DNA from: Rickettsiales bacterium
Lineage (GTDB): Bacteria; Pseudomonadota; Alphaproteobacteria; Rickettsiales; UBA1997
NCBI GenBank assembly: GCA_031284025.1
Contig: JAITAR010000012.1
Coordinates: 1 to 24,811, forward strand
DNA length: 24,811 nucleotides
Reading direction: 5' to 3'
Shown: piece after piece, positions 8,899 through 16,627 of the stretch
Numbering within the stretch: the first letter of the stretch is position 1
Layout of the letters: the number at the start of each line of letters is the position of its first letter
Notes under the pieces: generated by a model
Databases searched by the model: none
What the model was told of the DNA's origin: nothing
What the model saw: the letters and a program-made list of their open reading frames with translations, nothing else
Program-made: the position numbers and the translations under genes

Positions 8899-8938
8899 TA
8901 ATCAAGGTGGTTAGCGGTTAATAATCAAGTTGTTAGCG
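8895..8938. repeat. Tandem direct repeat at the end of virB2
   Basis: TTAATAATCAAGGTGGTTAG (8895-8914, continuing CG) is repeated with one deletion and one substitution at 8918-8938. The first copy overlaps the virB2 stop codon. Both contain a 12-mer that is inverted upstream of virB2 at 8478-8489. The remaining bases to the ssb start are plain AT-rich sequence. Confidence 0.65.
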
Positions 8939-9025
8939 CTGTTTAATTAATTAGTTTTAATTTACTTTTAAATAGTGCAAGATAATAATTCCTAAGAGAA
9001 AGTTTTAATATTTAATTAGAATCAT

Positions 9026-9538
9026 ATGTCGATAAACAAGGTTATATTGATTGGTAATGTTGGTAGAGATCCAGAAATTAGAACGATGAACAATGGCAAT
9101 GAAGTTGCCCTTTTTAGCCTAGCTACCTCCGATTCCTGGAAAGATAAGACAACGGGCGAGCGAAAGGACAAGACAGAATGGCATCGAATAGTTATATATT
9201 CGCAGGGCCTGATTAATATAGTGCGAAACTACATTAAAAAGGGCACGAAACTATATCTGTCAGGTTCGATTCAAACTCGCAAGTGGGTGGACTCCAGTGG
9301 AACTGAAAAGTATGCGACAGAAATAATATTACAGGGCTACACTGCGGAGCTGCAGATTTTAGATCCCAGAAATTCATCGTCCAATTCAACGGCCAGCTAT
9401 GATGATGAGTACTATAATTCACTGAACAAGGCAACCTACAGCAGCGAAGGTGGTCACAATTCCTCGGGAAAGGCGGATGATGCAAAGAACTCCGATGATT
9501 TTCTAGAGGAAGTTGTAGATGATGACATACCATTCTGA
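9026..9538 (+). CDS. ssb: Single-stranded DNA-binding protein
   Basis: SSB coats single-stranded DNA during replication, repair and recombination and recruits partners through its C-terminal tip. This 170-residue protein starts with the OB-fold signature INKVILIGNVGRDPEIRTMN, followed by NEVALFSLATSDSW, TEWHRIVIYSQ and KKGTKLYLSGSIQTRKW. A flexible Ser/Asn-rich linker covers about 118-155, and the protein ends with the acidic tip DDDIPF, which matches the consensus for SSB partner binding. The ATG at 9026 gives the standard N-terminus. Downstream genes lie close on the same strand (34-nt gap, then 6 nt), suggesting one transcript. Confidence 0.97.
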   Translation: MSINKVILIGNVGRDPEIRTMNNGNEVALFSLATSDSWKDKTTGERKDKTEWHRIVIYSQGLINIVRNYIKKGTKLYLSGSIQTRKWVDSSGTEKYATEIILQGYTAELQILDPRNSSSNSTASYDDEYYNSLNKATYSSEGGHNSSGKADDAKNSDDFLEEVVDDDIPF

Positions 9539-9572
9539 TAGTTTTTAGAGTAAATAAATTTAGGTATATTTT

Positions 9573-9956
9573 ATGAGTGAAGAGCAGGAAAGCAGCTCGT
9601 CGCTGGATGCCTTTGAGCCGGCGACGAGCCTGGGGGAGGACAGAGCCGAAGAAAAGGGCGATTCCGGTGAGGGAAAGTCTAAGGCCGTTAAGGGTAAGAA
9701 AGCTAAGGATTCGAAAAACGAAGCCGATGATCCTACGAAAAAGGAGCTGGAGGAAGCTAAAAAAGCTTCAGCCTATAATGCCTCCAGGTACGCTTCGGCG
9801 AAGGCCAATATGCTTGCTTCACAGGGAAGGAGCCTACTTATGGCAGTTCCGTTCATCATATTAGGTATAATTGTGCTGTTTATAATGATAAATAAGGGCG
9901 GTGACTGGATTCAGGGAGGTATGCGGTTCGTACTAACAAAGGCAGTGGGGGGATGA
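9573..9956 (+). CDS. Unrecognised protein: charged N-terminus, one C-terminal membrane segment
   Basis: I do not recognise this 127-residue protein. Residues 1-86 are strongly polar: Ser/Glu-rich at first, then Lys/Glu/Ala-rich with a helix-forming run (KKELEEAKKASAYNASRYAS). A single hydrophobic segment covers about residues 87-107 (SLLMAVPFIILGIIVLFIMI), followed by a short tail ending KAVGG. There is no cleavable signal peptide, so the simplest topology is a tail-proximal anchor with a large N-terminal soluble region. It sits 34 nt after ssb and 6 nt before the lptE-like gene, so it is likely co-expressed with them. Local GC is higher than in neighbours. A second frame is open across part of it, but the low-complexity composition explains that. 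Confidence 0.7.
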   Translation: MSEEQESSSSLDAFEPATSLGEDRAEEKGDSGEGKSKAVKGKKAKDSKNEADDPTKKELEEAKKASAYNASRYASAKANMLASQGRSLLMAVPFIILGIIVLFIMINKGGDWIQGGMRFVLTKAVGG

Positions 9957-9962
9957 CCTACT

Positions 9963-10490
9963 GTGAGTTCTAGCTGTTTTCAGAGGGAGGAAACCTGGAA
10001 AGGTAGACTGCTGGCTATGACCATCGGTGCGCTACTGCTGTCGTGTACTCCTCTGTTGAAAAACAGCGCGATAACGAACGAGTGTGATAACCTTACCATA
10101 GAGTTTACCAACGAAAATATAGACAATAGGCTATTTCTGAGGAATGTAAAAAATTCACTAGACAGCAAGCTTGCTTTGGTTGTCAATAAAAATGTGGATG
10201 CTACAAAAAGGCCTCCTCACTGCAGAATACTAATTACTATAGCAACACTAAACCTACCATCCATCATTGACAACGGCGGTAATGTTAGTAGAGAAAATCG
10301 AAAAATAACGGCGAAATATCAACTAGAAACAAAAAATAGAAAAATCACCAGAGACGTCGAACTGTTCTATGGAATGAACAGCTCCCTATTTAAATATTCA
10401 GACTATGTAAAAGATAAAAAAGAAAACCGCAATCTCTCGGAAACGCTAGCTGAAGATCTTTTTGTCGATATCCTCGAATCATTCCGCTAA
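9963..10490 (+). CDS. lptE: Probable LPS-assembly lipoprotein LptE
   Basis: LptE is the outer-membrane lipoprotein that plugs LptD for LPS delivery to the surface. This 175-residue protein starts at GTG, has K/R before a hydrophobic stretch, and shows a lipobox LLSC with Cys28. The body has the family outline: a beta-rich middle and a C-terminal block with Y-S-D-Y (near 145) followed by a helix NLSETLAEDLFVDILESF resembling the usual conserved terminal helix. Sequence similarity is low, as is normal for LptE. An internal ATG at 10017 would remove the charged signal region, so I prefer the GTG. It follows the unknown membrane protein by 6 nt and is convergent with gap. An unrelated small lipoprotein is possible. 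Confidence 0.55.
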   Translation: MSSSCFQREETWKGRLLAMTIGALLLSCTPLLKNSAITNECDNLTIEFTNENIDNRLFLRNVKNSLDSKLALVVNKNVDATKRPPHCRILITIATLNLPSIIDNGGNVSRENRKITAKYQLETKNRKITRDVELFYGMNSSLFKYSDYVKDKKENRNLSETLAEDLFVDILESFR

Positions 10491-10525
10491 CCTACCATAC
10501 TATCCTTTCCGGCGCCAGGGACGGC

Positions 10526-10545
10526 GTCGCAGCCGAAGCTACGAC
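10526..10545 (-). terminator. UUCG-tetraloop hairpin between convergent lptE and gap
   Basis: Read on the minus strand, GTCGTAGC and GCTGCGAC form an 8-bp stem with one G-U pair around a C(TTCG)G tetraloop. It lies about 90 nt beyond the gap stop codon. On the plus strand the same stem has a C-A mismatch, so it favours the gap-side transcript. No T-run follows, so it may be a 3'-end stabiliser or Rho-type end, not a classic terminator. The surrounding spacer is unusually GC-rich for this window. Confidence 0.4.
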
Positions 10546-10637
10546 AGACCAGTCTCCGACAACGCTCCTCTTTAAATTTCAAAATGCAAACAGCCCTCTA
10601 AAAAATTGTCTTTAAAAACACCAAATTCTCAGAAGTC

Positions 10638-11660
10638 CTAATCCATTTTACTCGTCCATATCAGAGTGGTGTCCAACATTCTATTAGAAAATCCCCATTC
10701 ATTATCATACCAGGCACCAACCCTTATGAATCTACCGCCGATTACCTTAGTCTGTGACATGTCAAATATGGAACTACTTGAATTATGGATAAAATCAGCC
10801 GACACCAGCTCTTCTTTGGTGTAATCAAGTATTCCCTTTAATTCTGCGCTGCCTGCGGCTTTTTGGATTACTGCGTGTATTTCATCCACCGTCGTATCCT
10901 TCTTAGCTTCGAACGATAGATCTACAAAGGATACATCTGGTGTTGGTACCCTTATGGACACTCCATCCAATTTACTCTTAAGTTGTGGCAAAACCAAAGC
11001 AACGGCCTTTGCAGCTCCAGTAGTTGTTGGAATCATCGACAGACTGGCAGCCCTAGCTCTTCTAAGATCCTTGTGAGCACAGTCAACCGTCCTTTGATCA
11101 TTCGTAAATGAGTGAATCGTCGTCATATGACCTCTCACTATGCCAATCTCTCTGTCTAGAACCTTAGCTATAGGAGCCAAACAATTTGTTGTGCAGGAGC
11201 CATTGGACACTATATCATCGGCTTTCAACAGATCATCACCATTGACACCAACAACTATCGTCTTAACTGTACTATCCTTAGCTGGAGCAGATATTATTAC
11301 CTTTTTTGCCCCCGCCTTGAGATGCATGCTAGCCGATTCTCTATCGGTAAATAGGCCAGTACATTCGTAGACCACGTCTATACCCAACTCTTTCCAGGGC
11401 AGAGCGGCCATTTCCTTTTCACAGCACACCTTGACAGTCTTTCCCCTAACCACCAGATTGTCATTTTTTATTTCCACATCTTCCCTGAATGGGCCGTGGA
11501 CCGAATCATACTTCAACAGATGAGCATTTGTCGCAACGGGAGTCAAATCATTAATAGCAACAATTTCTATATTTTTATACTTCTTAGGATTTTCAAAATA
11601 GGCTCTAAAGACACATCTTCCTATTCTTCCAAAGCCATTTATAGCAACTTTTGTAGTCAT
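10638..11660 (-). CDS. gap: Glyceraldehyde-3-phosphate dehydrogenase, NAD type
   Basis: This enzyme oxidises glyceraldehyde-3-phosphate to 1,3-bisphosphoglycerate in glycolysis/gluconeogenesis. The 340-residue protein has the Rossmann motif INGFGRIGR (7-15), Asp38 in AINDLT suggesting NAD preference, the active-site block SNGSCTTNCLAP with catalytic Cys156, and His183 in TTIHSFTNDQ. It also has LRRARAAS, PTTTGAAKAV and WYDNEWGFSNRM near the C-terminus. The start is set by an excellent Shine-Dalgarno AAGGAG (11668-11673) seven bases upstream, which overlaps the stop codon of the preceding IalB-like gene and implies co-transcription and possible coupling. A gap gene is present in Midichloriaceae and Anaplasmataceae but absent from Rickettsia, which helps place the organism. 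Confidence 0.97.
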   Translation of the reverse strand: MTTKVAINGFGRIGRCVFRAYFENPKKYKNIEIVAINDLTPVATNAHLLKYDSVHGPFREDVEIKNDNLVVRGKTVKVCCEKEMAALPWKELGIDVVYECTGLFTDRESASMHLKAGAKKVIISAPAKDSTVKTIVVGVNGDDLLKADDIVSNGSCTTNCLAPIAKVLDREIGIVRGHMTTIHSFTNDQRTVDCAHKDLRRARAASLSMIPTTTGAAKAVALVLPQLKSKLDGVSIRVPTPDVSFVDLSFEAKKDTTVDEIHAVIQKAAGSAELKGILDYTKEELVSADFIHNSSSSIFDMSQTKVIGGRFIRVGAWYDNEWGFSNRMLDTTLIWTSKMD

Positions 11661-11671
11661 TTATAATCTCC

Positions 11672-12211
11672 TTACCGAGTGTTATTAATATGATACTTAT
11701 TTAGCTGTTCAGTATAATAAGTAAAGGCTTTTTGAAATTCTGCGAGTGAAAATTTTATAGTAACTTCCCTGAAACCATCCGGCGACACATCATCACCAAC
11801 AGAAAATCTCATGTAAAAATTATTACCTTCACTAATCTGCCTAAACAAATTCTCTATATCCCTTTCATCAAAATTTACTATACCATCCTTACCATCCAAA
11901 AGAGGTTTCGATGTGATTAACACGTTATTATCCACCTTCACAAAAAAACTCCTGCCGCTATAGCCATCCTTAGAAACCAACAGAATCTTTTGGCTATTGT
12001 ACGGATTTACGAATACTATAGTTTTGACAGTTACCTCCACAAACATCACACACCTAACGTTGCCAAGCATCTCATCTTCTTCACAGGACACATTCCAAAC
12101 GTTAAATTTTTTGTCCACTATCTTCTTGTTAGCTATAACCTCGCCCCGCGCGCCAGCCATTGCTATCGTAAGAACGAACAGATACCCAACTGGCAACATT
12201 CTAATGCTCAT
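11672..12211 (-). CDS. Secreted IalB-like (invasion-associated locus B) protein
   Basis: This 179-residue protein starts with a clear signal peptide (LPVGYLFVLTIAMAGARG, cleavage near residue 23). The mature part has the IalB arrangement: an early tryptophan-cysteine pair, FNVWNVSCEEDEMLGNVRC, then a beta-rich body with a basic KDGYSGRSFFVKVDN segment and a terminal helix. IalB-family proteins are periplasmic or outer-membrane associated in alphaproteobacteria; the name comes from Bartonella invasion and the biochemical role is poorly defined. It is 11 nt upstream of gap on the same strand, and its stop overlaps gap's Shine-Dalgarno. I see no functional link to glycolysis. Assignment rests on overall pattern, so moderate. 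Confidence 0.55.
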   Translation of the reverse strand: MSIRMLPVGYLFVLTIAMAGARGEVIANKKIVDKKFNVWNVSCEEDEMLGNVRCVMFVEVTVKTIVFVNPYNSQKILLVSKDGYSGRSFFVKVDNNVLITSKPLLDGKDGIVNFDERDIENLFRQISEGNNFYMRFSVGDDVSPDGFREVTIKFSLAEFQKAFTYYTEQLNKYHINNTR

Positions 12212-12598
12212 CTAGTATTTTTCTAGGTAAAATTCAACAACTCGGGCAACGCTAGCCAAGATAAATAACTTTTCAATAGATTTTTTAAAAATTGTGGCGA
12301 TTATTCCATTTTTTCAAATGCTTATTTACAATTACAAAGAACATGCTATTCTTCGACTGTGGTCCTCCAATCTCTGGGCCACTATGCTGGCAGCCATGGG
12401 CCACTTTCCGGAGATGTTTATTTTCAGAAGTATTTTCTAAGATTTTCGAAAAACTTCCCTCTTCCCTCACCATCATTTCTCTTTCCACGAACGGAACCAT
12501 CTCTCCTTCCACTTACCTATTTTTTGAAAAACACGTTTGGATGTTTACATTTTATTAAATAGTAATTATTTTTATTTTAAACTATACGACGCAATATT
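12212..12598. other. Divergent intergenic region between the IalB-like gene and asmA
   Basis: This 387-nt spacer separates divergent genes and should hold both promoters. A pyrimidine-rich middle (about 12355-12510) is more GC-rich than its flanks and contains a short direct repeat TGGGCCACT (12376 and 12398 regions). It is open in several frames, but none has a family I recognise, a signal peptide or a good ribosome site. A decayed gene is possible but not shown. Confidence 0.4.
12544..12572 (+). promoter_or_regulatory. Candidate sigma-70-like promoter for the AsmA-family gene
   Basis: TTTACA (12544-12549) and TATTTT (12567-12572) are separated by 17 nt; the -35 matches five of six consensus bases. 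Predicted initiation is about 20 nt before the asmA start codon. The AT-rich setting makes chance matches easy. Confidence 0.35.
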
Positions 12599-15538
12599 AT
12601 GAAGAAAATTATACTTTTAACGCCGCCAGCACTAGTGTTGGTATATACAGTTTTACTAACTGTCATTAAAAATTCCTTCAAGGTTTCAGAGATAAGAAAT
12701 AATATAAACAAAACTCTAGCTGCAGAAATAGAGGAACACAAAGAGAATTATTTTTTCCGAGATAGAAAAGTTTCACTGTCTATAGACGGCAAAATCACTT
12801 TGTCCGCATTTTTTAGTGTAAAATTGAGCGTAAACAATATCGTCCTAAAAAAAATACAGTACAAGGACTATTCGATAGATGCCAACGTTAATAGGATTGA
12901 ATTTAAATTGAGCCTGCTAGATTTCCTGTTGAAGAAGATAAATATCCTAACTGCTACAGCTAGTGGAATTAAGGTTATAGTGCAGGATAATCAGCTGGCA
13001 AACTTCTATATCCATAAACAATCCGTAAAAAAATTAGTTAAGCTCGAAGAAAACGAGGTGCTGGGGCTGAAAGACAAATTAAAGACAATTTTTACGGGGA
13101 ATAATGCCTCCACACCGGAAATTGGCTATAAAGAGGTAGAAATCATAGAAGATAGGATTATCGATGTGGACAATAGTAGGGTAAAACTTATGCTGTTAAA
13201 TTTAGCCAAAAAAATTGCGATTTTTGGTTTTAACGTTGATAAAAGGGTAAATATGGTTTTCTTCGGAGCTAATGTAACCTACATAGAAAACGATGTAGTT
13301 CAAAAGGAAATTAGAGATATTTCCGGCAAAATTGCTAGAGATGGAAACACAAAATTAAGTTCCAATTTTGTTCTGAACAATATTTCCAGCAGCGTTAACA
13401 TAAACTTCAAAAGCGATAAAGCCGACTGCATTTTCGATCTCAAAGTTCTGAATGAATCGATGGATGAAATTCATATTAACTACAAAGGCAACAACCCAAC
13501 AGTTAGTGATTTTGATAATATAGTGGCTGAGTATAACCTACAGGTGAAGGCGGCAAATTTTAATAATTTCCTTCAGTGGTTTCTGCTGGCAAATTCAAAA
13601 TATTACTATCTATTCGACTATAAAAATAGTATCACATTTAAGCTAGATGTAGCTAAGAACAGAAAACTCTATAACATCAAAAGTTTTGCGATCAATAGCA
13701 AAGATATAGACATTACAGGCAGTTTAAACTATAGCGGAGAGAAGGATGTTTTTCTAATTAAGGTGGATAATTTGAATTTGGACGATATAGTTTTGAATCT
13801 GATGAAACCCGGAACCTGCGACTATAAAGATAGAATATCTATCTTCAAGGTGGATGACACTAGAGATCTGTACAAGATTATTAGTGAAAACAAATTGGAA
13901 AACTCAAGAGACGGAGTCATAAAAATAAATATAAAAAATTTGACAAGAGAAAATCTTAAGCTCAGTAATTCTCTGCTAGATCTTGAGATAATCGATGGCA
14001 GTTACAAAATAAACAAATTTACTGTGAACCTTAATGACATGGAGATTAGAGCGAATAATCAAAAGAAGGCTAATGGTCTATTTGTTAGTGATCTCAGCAT
14101 AGTTGGAAAGGATTTCAGCGGTGTAGCGAATTTTCTAAATATTCCCGATATTATAAAAATGAAGGAGTTCAATCTAAAGTCTAAGATTCTAGTGCATAAC
14201 AATACCATATATCTAAAAGACTATGAATTGAATGGCAAAAACAGCAAAATTTCTGGCTCTCTAGAGTATTTTTTTGGCAGTGGCAATGGCTATCTAGCCT
14301 ATACAGCTAATTTCGATAGTTTGACTGTGGATTTTACTAGCGACAAAGCAAATACTCTGAAGGAAAAACTTCTTTGGCTGAATAATTTCACCAAAAATAT
14401 CTTTGCTGATGTGAACATTGGAACACTTAGATATGGAGAAAACAGAAAAATTAGTAATTTCAGTTCAAAAATTAACTATTCCCCTGGCTACATAAATTTC
14501 TATGATATAAAACAGGTTGATTTCGATTTTATGGAAAAGCTCTCTGGGAATCTTTCCCTCGACATAAGAGGAAGAAATCCGCTCATGAAAATAAATTTCG
14601 AGATAGATGGGATTAAAATTAATCAAGACCTGATTAGCTGTGTGGTGGACATTGAGAAATATAAAAACCTCCTTCTTAAAGAGCCAATTAATCAGGAAAA
14701 TCAGATGAAGTATTGGGTAAATAGACTATTCCTAATCCCAAAATTCGACGAAATAAACGGAAACATTAGTGTGAACATTAAAAAAGCACTTATCAATGGT
14801 GCCATTCTGGACAATGTGGCGTTTGCCGGCTCTATAGAAAATGGAGCATTCAGCATTCAAAATTTTAAATTTAACGGACTCGGCGGAACCACCGAGTTGA
14901 GAGGAATACTGGATCTGAAGGCAACTAGGGTTGTCAATCTGGTGCTAACGGACACGGTCTATAACCTAGAGGAAATTTTTAAGTTTTTTACTGGTGAAAA
15001 TAGTGGAATAAAAAGTTTCAAAGGTGCTATAGGTCTCGGCGGAATAATACGTGGGGCAGGCTATGACAGAAATATTTTTGATAGTTCGCTAAATATGCAG
15101 TTCAAATTTATTGGTAAAAATTTGTTTATTCAGCAAATTGGCCTGGATGATCTCCGAGATAAATTAGCTCGCACCTATGAAGATAAAAAACTACTCGATA
15201 TGAATGTTCGTGAAATTTTGCTAGGTAGTAGTGGCACAATTTTTAGTGATTTCAATGGAATATTTACTATGGCCAATGCAATTAGCAATTTATCCGTGGA
15301 TGCCAAGGGCGACAGAACATCAACGAAACTAGTGCTTAAAGTCGATAATTCCACGAGATATACTAACATAGAAGCTCTTAGCACTTCCGCCATTCTCAAT
15401 AGGGTCGGCAGCACAGAACTGCCTCTGTACCTAACTGTAAAATTCACCGAGAATTTCGCCAATAAAGCTAACCTGAACATAAATACTGAACAGATCGATA
15501 GTTATCTCGAAAAAATAAAAAATCTAATAGTGAATTAG
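12599..15538 (+). CDS. AsmA-family large envelope protein
   Basis: AsmA-like proteins are inner-membrane-anchored, mostly periplasmic proteins related to bridge-like lipid transporters and linked to outer-membrane lipid homeostasis. This 979-residue protein has one N-terminal membrane segment (about residues 4-22) and then a long beta-rich body with recurring I/V-D-I/V strands. The C-terminal region (about 850-965) has the AsmA pattern: a short helix (DDLRDKLARTYEDKKLLDMN), a GTIFSDFNGIFTMANAISNL segment (strand with D-F-x-G-x-F followed by an N/S-L strand), and a closing LPLYLTVKFTENF strand. The ATG at 12599 directly precedes the membrane segment. It stands alone between long spacers. The family call is good; the specific paralogue (AsmA, TamB, YhdP) is not determined. 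Confidence 0.82.
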   Translation: MKKIILLTPPALVLVYTVLLTVIKNSFKVSEIRNNINKTLAAEIEEHKENYFFRDRKVSLSIDGKITLSAFFSVKLSVNNIVLKKIQYKDYSIDANVNRIEFKLSLLDFLLKKINILTATASGIKVIVQDNQLANFYIHKQSVKKLVKLEENEVLGLKDKLKTIFTGNNASTPEIGYKEVEIIEDRIIDVDNSRVKLMLLNLAKKIAIFGFNVDKRVNMVFFGANVTYIENDVVQKEIRDISGKIARDGNTKLSSNFVLNNISSSVNINFKSDKADCIFDLKVLNESMDEIHINYKGNNPTVSDFDNIVAEYNLQVKAANFNNFLQWFLLANSKYYYLFDYKNSITFKLDVAKNRKLYNIKSFAINSKDIDITGSLNYSGEKDVFLIKVDNLNLDDIVLNLMKPGTCDYKDRISIFKVDDTRDLYKIISENKLENSRDGVIKINIKNLTRENLKLSNSLLDLEIIDGSYKINKFTVNLNDMEIRANNQKKANGLFVSDLSIVGKDFSGVANFLNIPDIIKMKEFNLKSKILVHNNTIYLKDYELNGKNSKISGSLEYFFGSGNGYLAYTANFDSLTVDFTSDKANTLKEKLLWLNNFTKNIFADVNIGTLRYGENRKISNFSSKINYSPGYINFYDIKQVDFDFMEKLSGNLSLDIRGRNPLMKINFEIDGIKINQDLISCVVDIEKYKNLLLKEPINQENQMKYWVNRLFLIPKFDEINGNISVNIKKALINGAILDNVAFAGSIENGAFSIQNFKFNGLGGTTELRGILDLKATRVVNLVLTDTVYNLEEIFKFFTGENSGIKSFKGAIGLGGIIRGAGYDRNIFDSSLNMQFKFIGKNLFIQQIGLDDLRDKLARTYEDKKLLDMNVREILLGSSGTIFSDFNGIFTMANAISNLSVDAKGDRTSTKLVLKVDNSTRYTNIEALSTSAILNRVGSTELPLYLTVKFTENFANKANLNINTEQIDSYLEKIKNLIVN

Positions 15539-16084
15539 CTTTTCCACAACTAGCCTTCTCTAACAATCTCTGAAACGATTTAGCTGTTAGTCAATTAATT
15601 GCCAGAGCTTTCTCAATCAAAGCAAAATATGGGGAATAGATCAATCATCCCTATATTCATGTTTATTACAATCCCTCCCAATTTCCAGATTTGCAGAATC
15701 TAGGTTTGCCAGCACTGAAGTTTTTCGAAGCGGCGTAAAAACCAGACAATTAGGTTGCACACCACTCTTTTTAGCGAATTTATGTTTGCATTTGGATTCA
15801 ACTAAAGGCATGCATACTTTTTGTATATGTTTTATCTCCGAATCAAAGACCAAAATTCGTCTGTCGAGGGAGAGAATATATCTTTCTGATCTTTAAAATC
15901 CTCACTTTCCCATGGAGAGAAATGCTATGAATTACGAATAAATACTACACGCGTTGATACATAGATTTCGTGTAATTTATGTACTTCCCGAAGTCAAATA
16001 ACAATTCAAAGTATACGAACAGAGCAATATTTTTACAAAATTAATACTAAAAGTTGTGTTATTTTTATATTTTTTTAAAATACT
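15539..16084. other. 546-nt spacer after asmA with weak hairpin
   Basis: Apart from the possible decayed frames on the minus strand, it holds a 9-bp stem, ATATGGGGA (15627-15635) with TCCCTATAT (15648-15656, one G-U), about 90 nt after asmA and without a following T-run. The final 60 nt before the next start are extremely AT-rich and probably contain its promoter, but I find no convincing -35/-10 pair. Confidence 0.4.
15641..15980 (-). pseudogene. Possible decayed coding region
   Basis: On the minus strand, 15641-15892 is open without an ATG and reads protein-like (YILSLDRRILVFDSEIKHI, then a Lys/Cys-rich middle and FTPLRKTSVLANLDSANLEIG). Just upstream a different frame (about 15820-15906) reads SPWESEDFKDQKDIFSPST, also protein-like, but stops before joining, and a third frame (about 15906-15980) is open before that. 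None has a ribosome-binding site or start. The pattern fits a gene broken by frameshifts, but I recognise no family, and chance openness in this composition cannot be excluded. Confidence 0.25.
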
Positions 16085-16363
16085 ATGAATAGAAATATTT
16101 TGGAATTTTTCTACAGCTGCGCCCTGGACCACGAGCAATCCATGTGGAAAGCTGTTATTTTGCAGGCTTTTATCGATTTAAAGAATAATTCTAGGAAAAA
16201 AATAGCCAATACTTACAGAGTAAAAGCTGCTCTATGGTTCAATATCAATAATAGTGATTTTATAACTGTATGTAACTATGCAAACCTTAATCCAAATTAC
16301 GTTTGGTCTAAGGCCAATGTTGTCAAAAAAAATAATTTCTTAGCCAAAAACATGGCAAATTGA
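16085..16363 (+). CDS. Small conserved alphaproteobacterial/phage-like protein of unknown function
   Basis: This 92-residue protein is well formed: ILEFFYSCALDHEQSMWKAV, then AFIDLKNNSRKKIANTYRVK, ALWFNINNSDFITVCNYANL and NPNYVWSKA. The pattern W-x-x-V-I-x-x-A-x-x-D, later A-x-x-W-x(6-8)-D-F-x-x-V-C-x-x-A-x-L-x-P-x-x-V, is one I associate from memory with small proteins in alphaproteobacterial and phage genomes, sometimes near phage structural or regulatory genes. No membrane or signal segment is present, and the basic, helical character would suit a nucleic-acid or adaptor role. It stands alone on both sides and has no evident Shine-Dalgarno. Function is unknown; a link to the GTA genes in this window is only a suggestion. 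Confidence 0.65.
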   Translation: MNRNILEFFYSCALDHEQSMWKAVILQAFIDLKNNSRKKIANTYRVKAALWFNINNSDFITVCNYANLNPNYVWSKANVVKKNNFLAKNMAN

Positions 16364-16627
16364 CATTTTCTTCGACTAATTAGTGAAAGGTGTCGGAAAA
16401 CTGCTATTTTGCAATTAGATCAAAAAACACCATAATTAACATAGACCTAGTCAGGCTTGGATTTTTTCAAAATTATGTGTCGAATCTTCCGGAAAATTAC
16501 AACTAAAGGAGCCTGGGCGCTAGCAAACTCAAATTCTAGGTGAAATTGGAAAAAGTTTGACAGCAATAAAAGAAAGAATAGTTTTACTTCAGCTGTTAAT
16601 ATTCCTGTAACTACAAAAGAATGATCT

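Noticed and set aside
12285..12562. Several open frames on both strands in the spacer before asmA
   Set aside because: They overlap each other, show no family, signal or ribosome site, and are explained by a locally pyrimidine-rich composition.
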